DNA from: Nitrososphaerota archaeon | GTDB lineage: Archaea; Thermoproteota; Nitrososphaeria; Nitrososphaerales; UBA57 | Direction: 5' to 3' | Assembly (NCBI GenBank): GCA_002693165.1 | Contig: NZOP01000017.1 | Location: forward strand, 3,730 to 22,126 | Length of the DNA: 18,397 nt | Shown: positions 13,913 to 18,397 of the stretch, in pieces | How positions within the stretch are numbered: the first letter of the stretch is position 1 | Layout: the number at the start of each line of letters is the position of its first letter | Translations under genes and position numbers: made by a program | Notes under the pieces: model-generated | What the model was told of the DNA's origin: nothing | The model's database searches: none | The model's input: the letters and a program-made list of their open reading frames with translations, nothing else

Positions 13913-14498
13913 TTTTATATTTTTTATTTACTACTTCCCAGATTTTATTACTAACTTCTTTTTTACTTTTATTTCCATTTATTTTTTGCCACTTGTTTTT
14001 TGTTGCTAAATTCTTATACTTTCTTCTTACTTCAGACAGAAATTTTCTATTTTTTTCGTATCTGTCTCGGGCATTACTCTTTCTTACTACTGATTCTGTT
14101 AATGGTATATCTATTAGTATTGTAAGATCTGATTTAGGTAAACCTATATCTAGGTTCATTAGCCATTTTCTATCCAATCCATTTGCTATTCCATATGCGA
14201 TATTTGAATCACAATAACGATTGCATACAAGAAAGTCGTTTTCCTTAAGTTGTTTTATTATTTCCTCTCTAAATTCCCATCTATTTGCTGATAGGAGTAT
14301 ATGTGATAATTCTACAGAAAAATCATTATTACTGAGACATTTTTTTATTAATTTTCCTGTATTTGAATTATATTTGGGAAAAGATATGTACCCTGCTTTG
14401 TATCCTTCCTTTGATATCTTATTCTTTAGTAATAATGACTGTGTTTTTTTCCCTGATTGGTCTATTCCTTCGATAACAATTAATTTGCCTTTTTTCAA
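13893..14498 (-). CDS. tmk: Thymidylate kinase-like protein (dTMP kinase)
   Basis: The 201-residue protein has the kinase start LIVIEGIDQSGKKTQ (residues 6-20) with P-loop lysine K17, the thymidylate-binding strand region near SFPKYNSNTGKLI (39-51), NRYCDSNIAYG (93-103), and a lid RKSNARDRYEK (139-149). It should phosphorylate dTMP to dTDP with ATP. Two deviations are visible: the residue after the P-loop lysine is K18 rather than Thr/Ser, and the family's DRY is NRY (N93). Both affect positions near magnesium or phosphate in classical enzymes, so activity may be altered or these may be lineage features. The ATG at 14498 faces the helicase gene across a 95-base AT-rich gap. It overlaps the HD gene downstream. 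Confidence 0.85.
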   Translation of the reverse strand: MKKGKLIVIEGIDQSGKKTQSLLLKNKISKEGYKAGYISFPKYNSNTGKLIKKCLSNNDFSVELSHILLSANRWEFREEIIKQLKENDFLVCNRYCDSNIAYGIANGLDRKWLMNLDIGLPKSDLTILIDIPLTESVVRKSNARDRYEKNRKFLSEVRRKYKNLATKNKWQKINGNKSKKEVSNKIWEVVNKKYKIDKNER

Positions 14499-14593
14499 TG
14501 TTAAATAAATATTATGTTGTTGATTTATTTAAGGTAGTTATCAAATTTTACTAGTATTCTAAATTTTTAACTATCTTGTCTCTATAATAAATT

Positions 14594-16150
14594 GTGGCCT
14601 CTGACTTTATTGATAAAAAATATGTTAAAAAAATGATTATTGATCAACGAGATTATCAGGTTAATATTACGAAGTCGATTAAATCACAGAATTCTTTAGT
14701 TGTTCTTCCTACTAGTCTTGGAAAAACCGTAATTGCTCTCTTGACTATTGCAGATTCAATGATTGATTATCCAGATAAAACCTGTATGATTCTGGCGCCT
14801 ACTCGTGTACTTGTTCATCAACATTATGAGTTTCTATTAAATTCATTAGATCTTTCTGAAACAGAAATTAGTGTAATTACAGGTGAAGATACTATATCTA
14901 AAAGAAAAACTAAATGGCAAAATCAAGTCGTTTGTGCTACTCCTCAGATACTCAAACTCGACATAGCTCGTAATATAGTTGATTTAAATCAGTTTTCTGT
15001 TGTTATTTTTGATGAAGTGCATCGAGCTGTTGGAGATTATGCTTATACATTCATTTCAAATTCATTGTATTCAATAAATGAAAATATTAGAATGTGCGGA
15101 ATGACTGCTTCTCTTCCTAGTGAATCTCTTAAGGTGCAAGAAATTATATCAAATCTTCATTCTACTCACATTGAAGCTCGAGACCGAGATAGTGAGGATG
15201 TTAAACCCTATGTTCATACTACTGATGTACAAAGAATTGAAGTAGAATTGCCTGAAGATATGAAAACAATTAGCAACCATATTCGAAATACTCTTTCTTC
15301 ATATTCCTTAAAATTAAGATATGCTGGTCAATTGTTACCCAAAGATCCTTCATTGAAAGCTGTACTTGCAAAGAGTCATCAAATAGAAAATGATCCACAT
15401 TTGTCTAAAAGATGGGATATTAGAAGCAATTTATACTCAATGGTGAGGTTAATTCATGGTCTAAACATAATTGAAACTCAAGGTGTGCATAGTTTTTCTC
15501 AATATGTGTCTCGTTTATCCGCGAAACAAAAGTCTAGTGGTGTTAAGAAACTACTCGAGAATCCTGATTTTAAACAAGCACTTGCTCTTACTAATCGTTT
15601 ACAGTCCAATGGAGACGAACATCCAAAATTGGCCAAGTTAGAAACAATTCTAGATGATAGACTTCGGGGAACTGACAAGGCGATAATTTTTGCCAGTTAT
15701 CGAGATACTATTGATAAAATCTTCGAAGTTTTACACGGTAAGGGTTATCATGTTGGCAAATTGATAGGAAAAAGTGGTCAAACAGGACAATCACAAAAAC
15801 TACAATTAGAATCACTGGAAAAACTAAAGTCTGGTGAATATGATGTCTTAGTTGCAACTCAAGTTGGCGAAGAAGGACTTGACGTTTCTGAATGTAAATT
15901 GGTTATTTTCTACGATAATGTTGCGAGTGCTATTAGATTTACTCAGAGAATGGGACGTACCGGAAGAAAATCTCCTGGTAGTGTTGTATCTTTTATTACT
16001 AAAGGAACTCGAGATGAAACTAATTACTATGTAAGTCAACAAAGATTATCACAAGCTAAACGAACTGTTAAAAGATTTAGTAAAAATACAAATCCTGTAA
16101 CGAAAAACGTCTTGGATAAAGACAAAACCGGTTTGGATAAATTTCTCTAA
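14594..16150 (+). CDS. Hef-type superfamily 2 DNA helicase, nuclease domain absent
   Basis: The 518-residue protein is the helicase half of the Hef/FANCM family, which remodels stalled replication forks. Visible are the Q-like DQRDYQ (17-22), Walker A LPTSLGKT (38-45), APTRVLVHQ (68-76), DEVH (140-143), motif III TAS (171-173), IIFASYRDT in domain 2, motif V ATQVGEEGLDV (421-431) and motif VI QRMGRTGR (451-458). The insertion between the two RecA domains (about 180-340) is the family's helical fork-binding domain. Euryarchaeal Hef also has a C-terminal XPF nuclease of about 200 residues; here the protein ends soon after motif VI. The last residues KTGLDKFL (511-518) resemble a PCNA-interacting tail. 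The GTG start at 14594 is preceded by an AT-rich gap. Confidence 0.92.
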   Translation: MASDFIDKKYVKKMIIDQRDYQVNITKSIKSQNSLVVLPTSLGKTVIALLTIADSMIDYPDKTCMILAPTRVLVHQHYEFLLNSLDLSETEISVITGEDTISKRKTKWQNQVVCATPQILKLDIARNIVDLNQFSVVIFDEVHRAVGDYAYTFISNSLYSINENIRMCGMTASLPSESLKVQEIISNLHSTHIEARDRDSEDVKPYVHTTDVQRIEVELPEDMKTISNHIRNTLSSYSLKLRYAGQLLPKDPSLKAVLAKSHQIENDPHLSKRWDIRSNLYSMVRLIHGLNIIETQGVHSFSQYVSRLSAKQKSSGVKKLLENPDFKQALALTNRLQSNGDEHPKLAKLETILDDRLRGTDKAIIFASYRDTIDKIFEVLHGKGYHVGKLIGKSGQTGQSQKLQLESLEKLKSGEYDVLVATQVGEEGLDVSECKLVIFYDNVASAIRFTQRMGRTGRKSPGSVVSFITKGTRDETNYYVSQQRLSQAKRTVKRFSKNTNPVTKNVLDKDKTGLDKFL

Positions 16151-16203
16151 TGTAAATCAAATTCTGATAATATATTTATTATTTATGCCTTCAAATTGTA
16201 ATT

Positions 16204-16986
16204 ATGCAATGTTCATTTTGTTCCATTGATCAAGATCTTCCTTTTACTTGTTCATATTGTAAAATGGTTTTATGTTCATCACATCGTTTACCTGAAAAAC
16301 ATGATTGCATTCAATTACATACTGTTCATAGTCACCGTGATATTGAATATTTAAATCCTCAACGAATTTCCAATACAAGGTCTTTTGATTCTAAAATTAA
16401 TCAACTCTTGTCCTCAGAATCAAGGCATTTATTTCTTGGAATGATTCTAGTATTATTAGTTGGAATATCATTTTTCTTTGTTAATTTCGGCGGATCTTAT
16501 CCTGTTTGGACTGTACTTGTTCTTTCTATAATTCTAATGGGTTCTTTTTTAATACATGAAATGTCACATAAATTTTTTGCATTAAAAAATGGCTTTAATG
16601 CTGAATTTCGCGTGAATTCTTTTGGTTTATTTCTGACTTTTTTAAGTATATTTCCAATTCCGTTTAAAATAATTGCCCCTGGGGCTGTTGTTATATCTGG
16701 TTCCCCATCAAAAAAAATTTTAGGGCAAATTGCATTATCTGGTCCGTTTAGTAATATTGTTTTAGGTTTTATATCTATAATAATTCTATTTTGGTCGTCT
16801 CTATCAAGTGAATGGCAATCTATCTTGTCTACTGCTGCTTTTATAAATGGATTTCTTGCTACATTTAATTTATTACCTTTTAGCATTATTGATGGTAAGA
16901 AAGTATTCGACTGGAATAAAATTATTTGGTTTGTTTTTTTCTTTATTTCTATATCATTTATATTAATCGTATCGTATAGTATATGA
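16204..16986 (+). CDS. AN1-type zinc finger fused to an M50 (site-2) membrane metalloprotease
   Basis: The 260-residue protein begins with an AN1 zinc finger (about residues 1-40): C3, C6, C16, C19, C24, H27 or H33 and C35 are spaced as in the family. A linker with HSHRDIEYLNP follows. The membrane part has hydrophobic segments near 77-93, 100-117, 140-165, 174-198, 208-226 and 240-257. The zinc site HEMSH (118-122) sits in the second, and NLLPFSIIDG (222-231) is the matching M50 motif that gives the third ligand. Site-2 proteases cut membrane-embedded helices to release regulators. The cytoplasmic finger could select a substrate or adaptor; this is inference. Its stop overlaps the ATG of the aminopeptidase by four bases. 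The upstream 53 bases are AT-rich and may hold its promoter. Confidence 0.92.
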   Translation: MQCSFCSIDQDLPFTCSYCKMVLCSSHRLPEKHDCIQLHTVHSHRDIEYLNPQRISNTRSFDSKINQLLSSESRHLFLGMILVLLVGISFFFVNFGGSYPVWTVLVLSIILMGSFLIHEMSHKFFALKNGFNAEFRVNSFGLFLTFLSIFPIPFKIIAPGAVVISGSPSKKILGQIALSGPFSNIVLGFISIIILFWSSLSSEWQSILSTAAFINGFLATFNLLPFSIIDGKKVFDWNKIIWFVFFFISISFILIVSYSI

Positions 16987-18397
16987 CTGAATTGAAAAAG
17001 AAATTTGAGACTTTTAATTTAAAGTTATTGGAAACTCCTCTTGTTTCTACTATTATTTCTAAAAGTTTGAAGTTAAGTCCTAATACTAAGTCTATCGATA
17101 AACAACTTAATGGATTGATATCTAAAGTTATAAAAAATAAAGAATTCTGTGGAAAAAAATCTCAATCATTATTATTACGCACTGAATTAACTAATGTATT
17201 ACTTTTAGGCGTTGGAGATATAGATGAAATTAATCTGGATATTTTACAGGATGTATCAGCTAATGCTTCAGTTACTGCAAAGACATTAAAATGTAAAACA
17301 TATGTTTTTAATTATGATTGTTCAAATGTTTCTGAAAGTGATATTGAGGCTATAGTACGAGGAGCTGATCTTGGTCTTTATGATTTTAATACGTATAAAA
17401 GTGAGAAAAAAAGTTTTAGACCTACTCTTATGAAAATTACAATTAATAATAAACTAGTGCCATCTCTAAACAAAATTATTAAACATGGAGAAATAATTTC
17501 CAATGCAATAATGCTGTCTCGTGATTTATCTAATCTTCCTAGTAATTATTGTACTCCTACCTACATTGCTCAACGTGTTAAAAAAATCTCTTCAGGTCGA
17601 CCTATAAAAACTACTGTATTTACAACTCAAAAGCTTAAACAATTAGGATTTGGAGGTTTATTGGGTGTTGCTCAAGGTTCTGAACAACCTCCTTGTTTTA
17701 TTATTATGGAATATTTGGGTGGTAAACGTAGAGAAAAACCAATTGTTTTTGTTGGAAAAACAATTACTTTTGATACTGGAGGAATATCTATTAAACCCTC
17801 TGCATCAATGGATGAAATGAAACATGACAAATCTGGTGGTGCTACTGTTATTGGTATTATGCAAGCTGTTGCAGATTTAAAATTACCTGTAAATGTTGTT
17901 GGTTTAATTCCAGCAACTGAGAATATGCCTGGTGGTTCTGCATATAAACCGGGTGATATTCTTACCTTCTATAACAAAAAAACTGCAGAAATTCTAAATA
18001 CTGATGCTGAAGGAAGAGTAATTCTTGCAGATGCACTATCTTATGCACAGACTTACAAACCTAAAATGATCATTGATTTTGCTACTCTAACAGGTGCTTG
18101 TATTGTTGCTCTTGGAACTGTCGCTAGTGGAATGATTGGAAATGATAAAAAAATAATGCATCTTCTAATGAAATCTGCTGAATATACGGGTGAAAAAGTA
18201 TGGGAACTGCCTTTGTGGGATGAATATAAAAAATTGATTCGCAGTGATGTTGCAGATATTAAAAATATTGGCGGTCGTGGAGCTGGTACTATAACCGCTG
18301 CTGCATTTTTGAGTCATTTCGTTGGTGAATATCCTTGGGTTCACTTAGATATTGCTGGAACTGCTTGGACTCAAGAAGGTACTCCTAAAAAATCCTA
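16983..18397 (+). CDS. pepA: Leucyl aminopeptidase, M17 family (PepA), cut by the window end
   Basis: The frame is open from the ATG at 16983 to the end of the window (471 complete codons) with no stop, so it is truncated by the window, probably 15-25 residues short. M17 enzymes are hexameric two-zinc aminopeptidases removing N-terminal residues in the cytoplasm. The active site is complete: K259 and D264 in FVGKTITFDTGG, D282 in MKHDKSGG, and the signature NTDAEGR (339-345) with D341, E343 and R345. The final visible residues GTAWTQEGTPKKS match the usual C-terminal region. The N-terminal domain (1-170) is the variable regulatory half. The ATG overlaps the M50 gene stop (ATGA), so the two peptidases share a transcript. 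Confidence 0.95.
   Translation, partial: MTELKKKFETFNLKLLETPLVSTIISKSLKLSPNTKSIDKQLNGLISKVIKNKEFCGKKSQSLLLRTELTNVLLLGVGDIDEINLDILQDVSANASVTAKTLKCKTYVFNYDCSNVSESDIEAIVRGADLGLYDFNTYKSEKKSFRPTLMKITINNKLVPSLNKIIKHGEIISNAIMLSRDLSNLPSNYCTPTYIAQRVKKISSGRPIKTTVFTTQKLKQLGFGGLLGVAQGSEQPPCFIIMEYLGGKRREKPIVFVGKTITFDTGGISIKPSASMDEMKHDKSGGATVIGIMQAVADLKLPVNVVGLIPATENMPGGSAYKPGDILTFYNKKTAEILNTDAEGRVILADALSYAQTYKPKMIIDFATLTGACIVALGTVASGMIGNDKKIMHLLMKSAEYTGEKVWELPLWDEYKKLIRSDVADIKNIGGRGAGTITAAAFLSHFVGEYPWVHLDIAGTAWTQEGTPKKS

Noticed and set aside
16983..18397. Aminopeptidase gene as a pseudogene, because it has no stop codon
   Set aside because: The frame is uninterrupted with every catalytic residue in place; it simply runs past the window end.
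1..18397. A defence island, prophage or other mobile system
   Set aside because: No integrase, transposase, toxin-antitoxin, restriction or CRISPR genes were seen, and gene content is ordinary metabolism and housekeeping.

Overview
The window looks like chromosomal DNA of an AT-rich archaeon, most likely a mesophilic marine member of Nitrososphaeria (Thaumarchaeota, Nitrosopumilales-like). I place it by gene content, not by a database match. The evidence is: coenzyme F420 genes (cofD, cofC), an archaeal-type RibB, a Hef-type helicase, an AN1 zinc finger fused to an M50 protease, a membrane-anchored cupredoxin, tRNAs without encoded CCA, intron-bearing tRNAs, TATA boxes about 25-30 bases from start codons (leaderless transcripts), and frequent TTG and GTG starts. 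Nothing suggests a prophage, insertion sequence or CRISPR array.

Layout. Bases 1-300 hold divergent tRNA-Gly(GCC) and tRNA-Ala(CGC). Bases 373-4481 hold a HExxH putative metalloprotease, then on the minus strand an acyl-CoA synthetase, a CorA-like membrane protein and a small cupredoxin. tRNA-His follows (4528-4631), then a previously unlisted tiny basic ORF (about 4700-4801). An M20 peptidase is divergent from an acylphosphatase. From 6304 to 11306 everything is on the minus strand: cofD-cofC (overlapping), an ABC exporter pair (overlapping), a small membrane protein, a zinc-ribbon protein and an Hsp20 chaperone. Bases 11400-12640 hold ribB, tRNA-Arg(CCT), and a 111-residue protein that may resemble proteasome assembly chaperones. 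An HD phosphohydrolase overlaps thymidylate kinase on the minus strand (12644-14498). The plus strand ends with the helicase, the AN1-M50 protease and an M17 leucyl aminopeptidase cut by the window edge.

Functional links. CofC makes the activated lactate intermediate used by CofD in F420 assembly. RibB supplies the four-carbon unit for riboflavin, a related flavin branch. Thymidylate kinase and the HD protein plausibly act on opposite sides of the deoxynucleotide pool. The last three genes combine DNA repair and proteolysis, with the two peptidases translationally coupled.

The most unusual content is in the tRNA genes. Three of four carry inserted segments, and mature cloverleaves appear only when these are removed. 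tRNA-Arg(CCT) seems to need four removals, tRNA-His(GTG) two (one inside the acceptor stem), and tRNA-Ala(CGC) two. Other points of interest are an exact 28-base in-frame repeat inside the HExxH gene, a short ORF missed by length cut-offs, symmetrical TATA boxes shared by divergent genes, and a helicase ending in a PIP-box-like tail. No gene-free stretch exceeds 300 bases; the longest, 3916-4130, holds an inverted repeat.
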